The position numbers and the translations under genes were made by a program. A DNA stretch of 63,588 nucleotides, from the NCBI RefSeq assembly GCF_001542415.1, contig NZ_LNCU01000084.1:1-63588 (forward strand). Reading direction: 5' to 3'. Shown piece by piece: positions 1-8,479 of this stretch (position 1 is the first letter of the stretch; every line of letters begins with the position of its first letter). The notes beneath the pieces were generated by a model. The model was given only the letters and a program-made list of their open reading frames with translations. It was not told where the DNA came from and made no database searches. This DNA comes from Bradyrhizobium macuxiense. GTDB lineage: Bacteria > Pseudomonadota > Alphaproteobacteria > Rhizobiales > Xanthobacteraceae.

Positions 1-453
1 GCGGTGATCCTGATCGTGCCGATGTGCCTGTTCGCGGCGACCATCGGCGTGCGCATCATGGGGCAGGACGTCAACATCCTGACCCAGATCGGCTTCGTGG
101 TGCTGGTGGGGCTCGCCGCCAAGAATGCGATCCTGATCGTCGAGTTCGCCCGCGACATCGAGCTTGAGGGCCGGTCGCGGCTGGAGGCGGTGATCGAGGC
201 CTGTCGCCTGCGCTTGCGGCCGATCCTGATGACGTCGTTCGCCTTCATCCTCGGCGTGCTGCCGCTGGTGGTGTCGACCGGCTCGGGCTCGGAGATGCGC
301 CAGGCGGTCGGGGTTGCCGTGTTCTTCGGCATGCTCGGCGTCACGCTGTTCGGCCTGATCTTCACCCCGATCTTCTACATGGTGGTGCGCAACCTCGCGG
401 AAGGAAAGAACGAGGGCAAGCCAACCCAGACGACCGCGGCAGCGGCGGGATGA
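1..453 (+). CDS. RND multidrug efflux pump, C-terminal end (partial)
   Basis: This is the last 150 residues of an inner-membrane RND transporter of the HAE1/AcrB type, which exports drugs or other amphiphiles by proton antiport together with a periplasmic adaptor and an outer-membrane channel. The reading frame is open from base 1, so the 5' part lies outside the window. The visible part holds the last transmembrane helices, the conserved stretch GLAAKNAILIVEFA, the RLRPILMTS segment, and the final helix ending in FTPIFYMVVRNL followed by a short polar tail. These are hallmarks of the family. The substrate cannot be told from this end. The adaptor gene is expected upstream, outside the window. 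Confidence 0.93.
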   Translation, partial: AVILIVPMCLFAATIGVRIMGQDVNILTQIGFVVLVGLAAKNAILIVEFARDIELEGRSRLEAVIEACRLRLRPILMTSFAFILGVLPLVVSTGSGSEMRQAVGVAVFFGMLGVTLFGLIFTPIFYMVVRNLAEGKNEGKPTQTTAAAAG

Positions 454-454
454 G

Positions 455-675
455 CACTGTAACGCCGATGCGCGCTGACGCCGGAACACTATCTGCGTCC
501 CGGCCTGTGAGCCGCGTCAACCGACGTTCGCGGTGGATCAACCGGTCACCGAGCTCCTGGTCGAGCTTCTGCACCCCTTGGTCAGGGCGGGCTACGCAAC
601 ATTGTGCTGCACGGTTGCCCGGGTGAAGTTGAGTGTCGACGCTAAGGCGAAAAGTAGCGAACTCAAAAGCTCTAT
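455..675 (-). pseudogene. Decayed LysR-type regulator fragment, paralogue of the gene at 8480
   Basis: Read on the minus strand, this stretch aligns base by base with the first ~73 codons of the intact LysR gene at 8480-9448. Shared runs include CTCAACTTCACCCG, CCCGCCCTGACCAAGGGG and TGCAGAAGCTCGA, and the translated core QKLxQELGxxLIxRERRLT is recognisable. The copy is broken: the start codon position reads ATA, there are in-frame TGA and TAG codons, and one G is missing from the GGGGG run, shifting the frame. Homology fades near 455, where the stretch meets the end of the RND gene, so the effector-binding domain is absent. I infer a dead duplicate of the regulator. The direction of duplication is unknown. 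Confidence 0.8.
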
Positions 676-960
676 TCGTCGTCCATCCTTCTTTCCAGGT
701 GCTGTTGCCCCCGCAAGCTCCCTTGGGATCGGCGCTCGTTGACCTGCGTGTGCCGCCCTAGCTAGTAAAGCCGGGCAAATCGCTCCAAATTGCTAAATTG
801 CTGCTGAAGGTTCCGCGCCAGCCGTAGCCGGCCAGAACAAGGGACGACTGACATTCCTCGGTCGAAGGAGTACGTTCTCTCGGGGCTGGAGACAGCCCGC
901 GTGTGTGGCCCCCGAAGAGCTTGATCAGCCAACTTCAAGCCCGACGCCGGAGTCTGACAG

Positions 961-3900
961 GTGGTGCAGCAGCCGCTCAACGTCGCGTACTCGGACGATA
1001 GCTCTCAGGTATTGTGGGAGGACGGCGAGAGCGTGTTCAGCCGTGGCTGGCGACTTGACGACAATGGCAACCGGCTCGCCGTGCTGCTTGTTGCCTCTGC
1101 CGCCGACCACCCGTCCCGGACAAGAATCGATCGCCTCACGCACGAATACGAGCTCAAAGATGAGCTCGACGGGGCATGGGCGGCGCGGCCACTGGCCCTC
1201 ATGCGCGACGCCGGTCGGACCGTGCTGGTGCTCGATGATCCGGGCGGCGAGCCGCTCGACCGTTTGCTCGGTAGGCCGATGGAGGTCGGACGCTTCTTGC
1301 GTCTGGCTGTCGCTGTTACCTCGGCTCTGGGCAAGCTTCATCAGCGCGGGCTCATCCACAAAGACATCAAGCCAGCTAATATCGTGGTGGACTGCGCGGA
1401 TGGACACGTGCGGCTCACCGGATTTGGCATCGCATCGCGCCTGTCCCGCGAGCGGCAGGCGCCACAGCCGCCCGAGACCATCGCCGGTACGCTTGCTTAT
1501 ATGGCACCCGAGCAAACCGGGCGGATGAACCGCTCGATCGACGCCCGCAGCGATCTCTACGCCCTCGGCGTTACGCTGTACCAGATGCTCACGGGCGCTC
1601 TGCCCTTCACGGCCGCCGATCCGATGGAATGGGTGCACTGCCATATTGCAAGACCACCGGAGCCGCCCAGCGAGCGGTTAAAGGATCTCCCAGGCTCCGT
1701 CTCTGCGATCATTATGAAGCTGCTCGCCAAGACTGCTGAGGAGCGTTACCAGACGGCCGCGGGCGCCGAGAGCGATCTACGGCGTTGCCTTGCTGAATGG
1801 GAAACTCGCGGCGATATCGACGAATTCCCGCCCGGGGAACACGACACTCCGGACCGGCTGCTGATCCCCGAGAAATTGTATGGTAGGACAGCCGAGATCG
1901 ATACCCTGCTTGCCTCCTTTGACCGTATCGTCGCCGGCGGCAGGCCGGAGTTGGTGCTGGTTTCCGGATATTCCGGCATCGGCAAGTCCGCGGTCGTCAA
2001 CGAGCTTCATAAGCCACTTGTTCTGCCCCGCGGTCTTTTTGCATCGGGCAAGTTTGATCAGTACAAGCGCGACATCCCCTACGCCACCCTTGCGCAGGCC
2101 TTTCAGAGCCTGATCCGCCCGCTTTTGAGCAAGGCCGAAGCGGAGCTGCGGCAATGGCGGGAGGCGCTGCTCGAGGCGCTCGAACCGAACGGTCGGCTCA
2201 TTGTCGATCTCGTCCCGGAATTGAAGCACATCATCGGCGAGCAGCCACCGGTCCTCGAGCTGCCGCCACAGGAAGCGCAGGGCCGCTTTCAGCTGGTGTT
2301 CCGGCGATTTATCAGCGTATTCGCGCGGCCGGAACATCCGCTCGCGCTGTTTCTCGACGATCTCCAATGGCTCGATGCAGCAACGCTGGATCTGCTCGAA
2401 GATCTGTTGACCCGGCCGGATGTACAGAACCTGTTGTTGATTGGCGCTTACCGCGACAACGAAGTCGATCCCATCCACCCGCTGATGCGCAAGCTCGAAG
2501 CGATGCGCCAGGCTGGAGCGATACTGCAAGACATCGTATTGGCACCCCTAACCTGTGAAGACTTGGGACAACTAATCGCGGATTCTGTTCACAGCGAAGC
2601 AGAGAGAATCGCGCCGCTGGCACAGCTGATCCACGAGAAGACAACCGGTAATCCGCTTTTCGCCATCCAGTTCATTTCTGCCCTCGCCGACGAAGCATTG
2701 CTCACTTTCGATTATGGCGAGGCGCGATGGTGCTGGGACCTGAATCGCATTCACGCCCAAGGTTACACCGACAATGTCGTGGACCTTATGGTGGGGAGGC
2801 TGAACCGCCTGTCCGCCGAAACCCGGAACGCATTGCAGAAGCTCGCCTGCCTGGGCAACGATGCAGGGTTCACCACGTTGCGGATCGTTTACCAGGACTC
2901 CGCGGAGGAGATGAATGGCCAGCTTTGGGAAGCGGTGCGAGCAGGGCTGATCTTTCGTTCGGAAGATTCCTACAAGTTTCTCCATGACCGTGTCCAGGAA
3001 GCCGCCTACTCCTTGATCCCGGAGGAATCGCGTGCCGAAGCCCATCTCCGAATAGGGATGCTGCTCGCAGCGAAGACCCCTCCAGAGAAGCTTGAGGAGA
3101 TGATCTTCGAAATTGTCAATCAGCTCAACCGCGGCTCGCATCTCATCACGTCAATTGAGGAGCTTGAGCAGGGCGCAGAGTTGTACTTGATTGCAGGTAG
3201 ACGCGCCAAGACCTCGACAGCGTATGCCTCGGCGCTGAACTATCTGGTCTCCGGCGTAGCACTGCTGCCAGAGGACTCTTGGGAGCGCCAGCACGACCTG
3301 ATTTTTGAACTGGAACTGCACCGCGCCGAATGTGAGTTCCTCACTGGTGCACTGGCCGAAGCCGAGCAGCGTTTGCGGGTACTGTCGGCCCGTGCCGCAA
3401 CGACGATCGAAAGAGCCCGCGTTACGTGCCTGCAGGTGGATCTTTACTTGACCCTGGATCAGGCCAGCCGCGCGATCGCAGTCGGTCTTGACTATCTCCG
3501 ACAACTCGCCATTGACTGGTCGCCGCACCCGACGGAAGGCGAGGCTCGGCGCGAGTATGAGAGGATCTGGTCCCAACTCGGCTCCCGCACGATAGAAAGC
3601 CTCATTGATCTGCCCTTGATGAGCAATGCCGAATCGCTCGCGACGCTCGATGTTCTGACGAAGCTCGGGCCGCCAGCCTGGCATACGGATGCGAACCTAG
3701 CTTCCCTGGTCATCTGTCGAGCAGTCAATCTCAGCCTGGAGGGGGGCAATTCTGACGGCTCATGCTACGCCTATGCGGTGCTTGGCAGGCTTGCTGGACC
3801 GAAATTCGGCGACTACCAGGCGGGACTTCTATTCTGCCGTCTTGGCTATGAACTGGTCGAACAGCGCGGGCTAAAGCGCTTCCAGGCCAGGATCTATCTG

Positions 3901-6846
3901 AACTTTGGAAGTTTAGTCACACCCTGGACGAGACATGTCCGGGAAGGTCGTGATCTGCTGCGGCGTGCGTTTGAGACGGCAAACCAGATAGGTGACCTCA
4001 CTTTTGCGGCGTACTGCTGCAGCCACCTGAACACGAACCTCCTTGCGGCGGGCGATCCACTCGATGAGGTGCAAGGCGAAGCCGAGCGTGGTCTCGCGTT
4101 TGCGCAGAAGATGCGGTTCGGTCTTGCGATTGACTGCATCGCCGGCCAGCTTAGGCTGATTTGGACACTCCGCGGTTTGACGCCGATATTCGGTCGCTTT
4201 GACGATGGGCAGTTTGACGAACTCCTACTGGAGTCCCGTTTCTGCACGAACCCGGATCTGGCGCTCGCCGAGGGCTGGTACTGGGTCCGCAAGCTGCAGG
4301 CGCGCTTCTTTGCCGGCGACTATGCGTCAGCCATTGAGGCCTCGTTGCGGGCGCAACGGCTGCTGTGGACATCGCCGTCAATGTTCGAAACGGCAGAGTA
4401 TCACTTCTACAGCGCACTCTCCCACGCGGCATCCTGCGAGTTCGCAGTGGCCGGCCAGCAGCATGTCGACGCAGCCGCCGCGCACCACCGACAGCTCGAG
4501 GTCTGGGCGAGGGCTTGCCCGGACAACTTCGAGAACCGCGCCGCACTTGTCGGGGCGGAGATCGCCCGGATCGAAGGCCGTGCGCTCGATGCCGAACATC
4601 TTTACGAGCGCGCTATCCACTCGGCGCACACGCATGGCTTGGTCCACAACGAGGCGCTCGCCAACGAAGTCGCCGCACGCTTTTATGCCGCACGCGGGTT
4701 CGAGAGAATCGCGCATGCCTATCTGCAGGATGCGCGGCACGGATACACCCATTGGGGAGCCTTCGGCAAGGTACGTCAACTCGACGGGTTGTATCCGCAC
4801 CTCAGGGAAGAAAAGCCGGTTGCCGGCCCCACAAGCACGATCGGGGCGCCGGTCGAGCAACTGGATCTAGCTACTGTTATCAAAGTCTCGCAGGCGGTGT
4901 CGGGCGAGATCGTTCCAGAAAAGCTGATCGACACGCTGATGCGCACGGCGATTGAGCACGCTGGCGCCGGGCGGGGTCTGTTGATCCTTGCGGTAGGTGA
5001 CGGGTATCGGATTGAGGCGGAAGTCACGGCCAGCAATAATACGGTGACCGTCGGTCAGCGAGAAGCAAGTGTAACGGCTGCAGATTTGCCGGAGTCCATC
5101 CTGCGCTACGTGATCCGGACGAAAGAGAGCGTTCTTCTCCACGATGCCGCAGTCGCGAACCCGTTTTCTGCCGATAAGTACATTCATCAGCATCACGCCC
5201 GTTCGATTCTCTGCCTGCCGTTGCTCAAACAGGGCAGACTTGCCGGTGTGATCTACCTCGAAAACAACCTGACGGCCAACGTTTTCACACCTGATCGCGT
5301 CACAGTGCTGAAGGTGCTTGCGTCGCAGGCGGCGATCTCGCTGGAAAATTCGCGGCTTTATCGCGACGTCGAAGATCGCGAAGGGAAGATTCGGCGTTTG
5401 GTCGACGCCAACATCATCGGGATCATCATTGCCGACCGCGAAGGTCGAATTCTTGAAGCCAATGACGCGTTTCTACGTATCTTGGGATATGACCGGGAGG
5501 ACTTGGTTTCGGGCCGCGTGCGCTGGGCCGACCTGTCCCCGCCCGAATGGCGCGAGCGCGACATGTTGACTCGAGCAGAACTGAACTCTACCGGCATAGT
5601 TCAGCCCTTCGAGAAGGAGTATGTTCGGAAAGACGGCAGCCGCGTTCCTGTGCTTATTGGCGCTGCTCTCTTCAAAGAAGGTGGCGACGAGGGTCTTGCA
5701 TTCGTGCTCGATTTGACCGAGCGCAAGCGCGTCGAGGAAGCGCTTGGCCAAGCACAGAGACTCAGCCGTACCGGCAATTGGATCTACAACGCGACAACGA
5801 TGCGTTACCTCTATTGGTCGGACGAGAGTTACAGGATCTGGGGGTTTGATCCCCTGCAGGGCCTTCCGAGTCGGCAAGGTGTGTGGGAACGCATTCACCC
5901 GGAGGACCGCGGGAGAGTGTGGGGCGCGGTTCAGGAGGCCGTGGATCAGAGAAGAGATTTCATAGCCGAATTCAGACTCCTCCTACCTGATGGAACAATT
6001 AAATGTGTCGAAGGAACCAGCCATCATGTGTTTTCCCCCCGGGGCACGCTGGCTGAGGTTATCTCCACAACCGTCGACGTGACGGAACGAAGGCGGGCAC
6101 AGGACGAACATGAAAGGCTGCACCAGCTTGAGTCGGATTTCGCCCACATGAATCGCGTGAGCACAATGGGAGAACTGGCCGCTTCCCTATCTCACGAAAT
6201 TCTGCATCCGATCGCAACCGCCAGCAACAACGCTTGGGCGGGGATGCGTTTTTTGGAAATGAGCCCGCCAAAACTGGATAAGGCGAGGGTAGCGCTCGGT
6301 TGTGTTGTCAGGGATGCCGGACGAGCTAAGGACATCGTCGGACGGATGCGTGATCAAATCAGGAAAGCGCCTCCGCGAAAGGAGCGGTTTGACCTCAATG
6401 AAGCGATCGACGAGGTGATCGTGATGGTGCGAAGCACAATCGCCAAGAACAGAATCGTTGTCCGGACCCACCTGATGAATGGACTGGTTCCTATTTGGGG
6501 CGATCGCGTTCAACTGCAACAAGTGCTCGTCAACTTGATCCTCAATGCGGTCGAAGCGATGAGCTCAGTTGAGGAAGTGGGACGAGAGTTGGCGATCAGG
6601 ACCGAGCAAAGCCAAACCGACGGGATCCTCGTCGCAGTGAGCGATTCAGGGTCGGGCATCGACCCAGAAAATCGTGAGCGAGTCTTCGAGCCCTTCTACA
6701 CCACCAAGACCAGCGGGGTAGGGATGGGGTTATCGATCTGCCATACCATCATCAACGGTCATGGCGGCCGGTTGTGGGTAGGTGCCAATGAGCCTCGGGG
6801 GGCCGTATTCAAGTTCACGCTACCTGTGGTCCAAGAGGCCTCATGA
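961..6846 (+). CDS. Giant hybrid signalling protein: Ser/Thr-kinase-like, AAA ATPase, GAF, PAS-PAS, histidine kinase
   Basis: The protein has 1961 residues and starts at GTG. Residues ~25-275 form an eukaryotic-type Ser/Thr kinase fold with catalytic-loop HKDIKPAN (133-140). The DFG motif reads GFG (Gly154) and no beta-3 lysine is obvious, so phosphotransfer by this domain is doubtful. A large STAND/AAA-like ATPase module follows, with Walker A GYSGIGKS (336-343) and Walker B LFLDDLQW (~461), then a long helical TPR-like region. After it come a GAF domain (~1300-1465), two PAS domains (~1473-1590 and ~1600-1710), and a histidine kinase with His1745 in the H box, an N box near 1858 and a DSGSGI G box. 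It is probably cytoplasmic, as no membrane segment is seen. The stop overlaps the stop of the convergent receiver gene. The neighbouring receiver and FixJ-type regulator are its likely partners (inference). Confidence 0.93.
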   Translation: MVQQPLNVAYSDDSSQVLWEDGESVFSRGWRLDDNGNRLAVLLVASAADHPSRTRIDRLTHEYELKDELDGAWAARPLALMRDAGRTVLVLDDPGGEPLDRLLGRPMEVGRFLRLAVAVTSALGKLHQRGLIHKDIKPANIVVDCADGHVRLTGFGIASRLSRERQAPQPPETIAGTLAYMAPEQTGRMNRSIDARSDLYALGVTLYQMLTGALPFTAADPMEWVHCHIARPPEPPSERLKDLPGSVSAIIMKLLAKTAEERYQTAAGAESDLRRCLAEWETRGDIDEFPPGEHDTPDRLLIPEKLYGRTAEIDTLLASFDRIVAGGRPELVLVSGYSGIGKSAVVNELHKPLVLPRGLFASGKFDQYKRDIPYATLAQAFQSLIRPLLSKAEAELRQWREALLEALEPNGRLIVDLVPELKHIIGEQPPVLELPPQEAQGRFQLVFRRFISVFARPEHPLALFLDDLQWLDAATLDLLEDLLTRPDVQNLLLIGAYRDNEVDPIHPLMRKLEAMRQAGAILQDIVLAPLTCEDLGQLIADSVHSEAERIAPLAQLIHEKTTGNPLFAIQFISALADEALLTFDYGEARWCWDLNRIHAQGYTDNVVDLMVGRLNRLSAETRNALQKLACLGNDAGFTTLRIVYQDSAEEMNGQLWEAVRAGLIFRSEDSYKFLHDRVQEAAYSLIPEESRAEAHLRIGMLLAAKTPPEKLEEMIFEIVNQLNRGSHLITSIEELEQGAELYLIAGRRAKTSTAYASALNYLVSGVALLPEDSWERQHDLIFELELHRAECEFLTGALAEAEQRLRVLSARAATTIERARVTCLQVDLYLTLDQASRAIAVGLDYLRQLAIDWSPHPTEGEARREYERIWSQLGSRTIESLIDLPLMSNAESLATLDVLTKLGPPAWHTDANLASLVICRAVNLSLEGGNSDGSCYAYAVLGRLAGPKFGDYQAGLLFCRLGYELVEQRGLKRFQARIYLNFGSLVTPWTRHVREGRDLLRRAFETANQIGDLTFAAYCCSHLNTNLLAAGDPLDEVQGEAERGLAFAQKMRFGLAIDCIAGQLRLIWTLRGLTPIFGRFDDGQFDELLLESRFCTNPDLALAEGWYWVRKLQARFFAGDYASAIEASLRAQRLLWTSPSMFETAEYHFYSALSHAASCEFAVAGQQHVDAAAAHHRQLEVWARACPDNFENRAALVGAEIARIEGRALDAEHLYERAIHSAHTHGLVHNEALANEVAARFYAARGFERIAHAYLQDARHGYTHWGAFGKVRQLDGLYPHLREEKPVAGPTSTIGAPVEQLDLATVIKVSQAVSGEIVPEKLIDTLMRTAIEHAGAGRGLLILAVGDGYRIEAEVTASNNTVTVGQREASVTAADLPESILRYVIRTKESVLLHDAAVANPFSADKYIHQHHARSILCLPLLKQGRLAGVIYLENNLTANVFTPDRVTVLKVLASQAAISLENSRLYRDVEDREGKIRRLVDANIIGIIIADREGRILEANDAFLRILGYDREDLVSGRVRWADLSPPEWRERDMLTRAELNSTGIVQPFEKEYVRKDGSRVPVLIGAALFKEGGDEGLAFVLDLTERKRVEEALGQAQRLSRTGNWIYNATTMRYLYWSDESYRIWGFDPLQGLPSRQGVWERIHPEDRGRVWGAVQEAVDQRRDFIAEFRLLLPDGTIKCVEGTSHHVFSPRGTLAEVISTTVDVTERRRAQDEHERLHQLESDFAHMNRVSTMGELAASLSHEILHPIATASNNAWAGMRFLEMSPPKLDKARVALGCVVRDAGRAKDIVGRMRDQIRKAPPRKERFDLNEAIDEVIVMVRSTIAKNRIVVRTHLMNGLVPIWGDRVQLQQVLVNLILNAVEAMSSVEEVGRELAIRTEQSQTDGILVAVSDSGSGIDPENRERVFEPFYTTKTSGVGMGLSICHTIINGHGGRLWVGANEPRGAVFKFTLPVVQEAS

Positions 6847-7245
6847 ACTGTCTTTCGACGGCGTGGCAGACCGCAGAGCCGAGCGCAGGCATCGATCAAG
6901 ATGGTCCACGTCCACCGGCTTGCTGAGGAAGCAGACAACCCCGTCCCTTAGGGCCTGATCCCTGACGGCTTCATCGGAGTATGCAGTGACGAGGATCGTT
7001 GGAATCGCATATCCAGCGTCGACCAAATGTCCGTGCAACTCAACGCCAGTCATGCCAGCCATTTGAACGTCGGCGACCAAGCAGGCGGTTTCAGGCAGGA
7101 GAGGCGATGCGAGGAAATCGGACGCTGACGGAAACGTTTCGACGGTGTAGCCCAACAATATCACGAGTTGTCGCATTGATTCGCGAAAGGATTGATCATC
7201 ATCGACGATGGAAATCAATGCACGGTTCGACATCGCGGCTTCCAT
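6841..7245 (-). CDS. Stand-alone response-regulator receiver domain
   Basis: A 134-residue CheY-like receiver with no output domain. The acidic pair is DDD (15-17), the phospho-acceptor is Asp59 (CLVADVQM), the conserved Thr lies in LVTAYSD and the conserved Lys is Lys109 (FLSKPVD). All residues needed for phosphorylation are present. Its last 6 bases overlap the end of the giant histidine kinase gene, so the two are convergent. It is divergent from the FixJ-type regulator, sharing a ~225-base promoter region. Such single-domain receivers usually act as phosphate shuttles or sinks, so a phosphorelay with the adjacent kinase is likely but inferred. An alternative start is the Met at position 5. 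Confidence 0.9.
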   Translation of the reverse strand: MEAAMSNRALISIVDDDQSFRESMRQLVILLGYTVETFPSASDFLASPLLPETACLVADVQMAGMTGVELHGHLVDAGYAIPTILVTAYSDEAVRDQALRDGVVCFLSKPVDVDHLDRCLRSALRSATPSKDSS

Positions 7246-7341
7246 GCAACTTCCTCGCTACGCGATACCAGCGGCAGCAGTACTTCGCCTGCATGCAGTC
7301 GCACTGTCAGCGACATCTTCCAGCAATGCAATACCGCGGCC

Positions 7342-7360
7342 CCTAAGCGATGTGCTTAGG
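7342..7360. promoter_or_regulatory. Palindrome, candidate operator for the divergent regulators
   Basis: CCTAAGC-GATGT-GCTTAGG has perfect 7-base arms around a 5-base spacer. It sits between the divergent receiver gene and the FixJ-type regulator, ~110 bases before the latter's start. A near copy with one arm mismatch is at 8270-8288, in front of the LysR gene. Binding by the FixJ-type regulator is inferred from the recurrence alone. Confidence 0.5.
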
Positions 7361-7471
7361 CCTGGGATCGTGCGCTCAGGCAGCTGATACTTTTCATCTT
7401 CGTGAATTTGTGCGTAGAATGCCGTCGTTTTGCGGGACAAATGTGCTCGCCTTGAATTCGGGATACCGGGA

Positions 7472-8098
7472 ATGGGTAACGCAGATCCCAGCGTCTCGAT
7501 CATTGATGACGATGCTGAGTTTCGGGATTCGGTCGTGCGGCTGTTGGAGACGGTCGGCTTACACTGCCGTCAATTTTCCTCCGTTCCCGATTTTCTCAGG
7601 GCCGATCCACCAGAGGGGCCGTCTTGCCTGGTCCTCGACGTGCGCATGCCGGGGCGAAGCGGTCTTGAGCTCCAGCGCGACCTTGCCGTTGCGAACAAGC
7701 AAGTGCCAATCATCTTCATTACAGCCCATGCGGACGTGCCGATGACCGTGCAAGCGATGAAGGGAGGTGCAATCGAGTTCCTTACAAAACCGTTCCGTCC
7801 TCAGGATCTTCTCGACGCCGTCGAGACGGGCCTCGCTCGCGATCGCACGATCCGGGAGAGTGAACGCGCATTTGCCACGCTCAGGGCGCGTTTCGATACG
7901 CTCAGCTCTCGCGAGCGTGAGGTCATGCTGCTTGTCGTGGCGGGTCGCCTAAACAAACAGATTGCCAACGATATCGGCATCGCGGAGGCTACAGTGAAGG
8001 TGCATCGCACCCACGCGATGCGAAAGATGAAGGCGCGTTCGTTTCCCGAACTCTGCCGGATGGCGGACATCCTCAAGATAAAGCCGCAGCAGCCATAG
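7472..8098 (+). CDS. FixJ/NarL-type response regulator
   Basis: A 208-residue DNA-binding response regulator. The N-terminal receiver has DDD at 12-14, phospho-acceptor Asp56 (LVLDVRMPG), ITAH and Lys106 (FLTKPF). The C-terminal LuxR-type helix-turn-helix spans ~138-200 with LSSREREVMLLVVAG, NKQIANDIGIAEATVKVHR and the final helix. The layout and length match FixJ. I chose the ATG at 7472 over an in-frame TTG at 7430 because the family begins right before the first beta strand and a purine-rich stretch precedes the ATG. It is probably the output of the adjacent histidine kinase. The palindrome at 7342-7360 lies upstream and suggests autoregulation (inference). Confidence 0.92.
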   Translation: MGNADPSVSIIDDDAEFRDSVVRLLETVGLHCRQFSSVPDFLRADPPEGPSCLVLDVRMPGRSGLELQRDLAVANKQVPIIFITAHADVPMTVQAMKGGAIEFLTKPFRPQDLLDAVETGLARDRTIRESERAFATLRARFDTLSSREREVMLLVVAGRLNKQIANDIGIAEATVKVHRTHAMRKMKARSFPELCRMADILKIKPQQP

Positions 8099-8269
8099 AG
8101 TTTCTAAGCCGGCGAACGGCACCCCCTTCAGGCGCATTCGTCTCGAGTGCACTGATCATTCGCGCAACCTGCCGTCTGCCGTGTCAGCTACACCGCTGAT
8201 CATCCTCCCTTGGCTACTCATCCGGTCGACGGATGCGGCAGCAAGGATTGGATGCCTCGCACCGTTGTT

Positions 8270-8288
8270 CCTAAGCGATTTGCTTATG
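8270..8288. promoter_or_regulatory. Second copy of the CCTAAGC palindrome, upstream of the LysR gene
   Basis: CCTAAGC-GATTT-GCTTATG matches the site at 7342-7360 in spacing and in all but one arm base; the 5-base spacer also differs at one position. It lies ~190 bases before the LysR start. The rest of the 381-base gap between the FixJ-type gene and the LysR gene shows no coding signal I trust. The pair suggests that one regulator controls both promoters. Confidence 0.45.
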
Positions 8289-8479
8289 AAGGTGCAACCG
8301 CAAGCGAACCTCATACCGCCCTGCGGGCAATAGAGCGCTGCACGCCAAACCGTCAGATTACGTTTCAAGCACTGAGGTCGCCTCCTTCCTGTTGGTGAAC
8401 GACCACGAGCGCCCGGGTCCGGACGGGGTGACACTAGGCTCGTCAGTATCGTCCGCAGCAGCCCGACGGAGAACAATCC

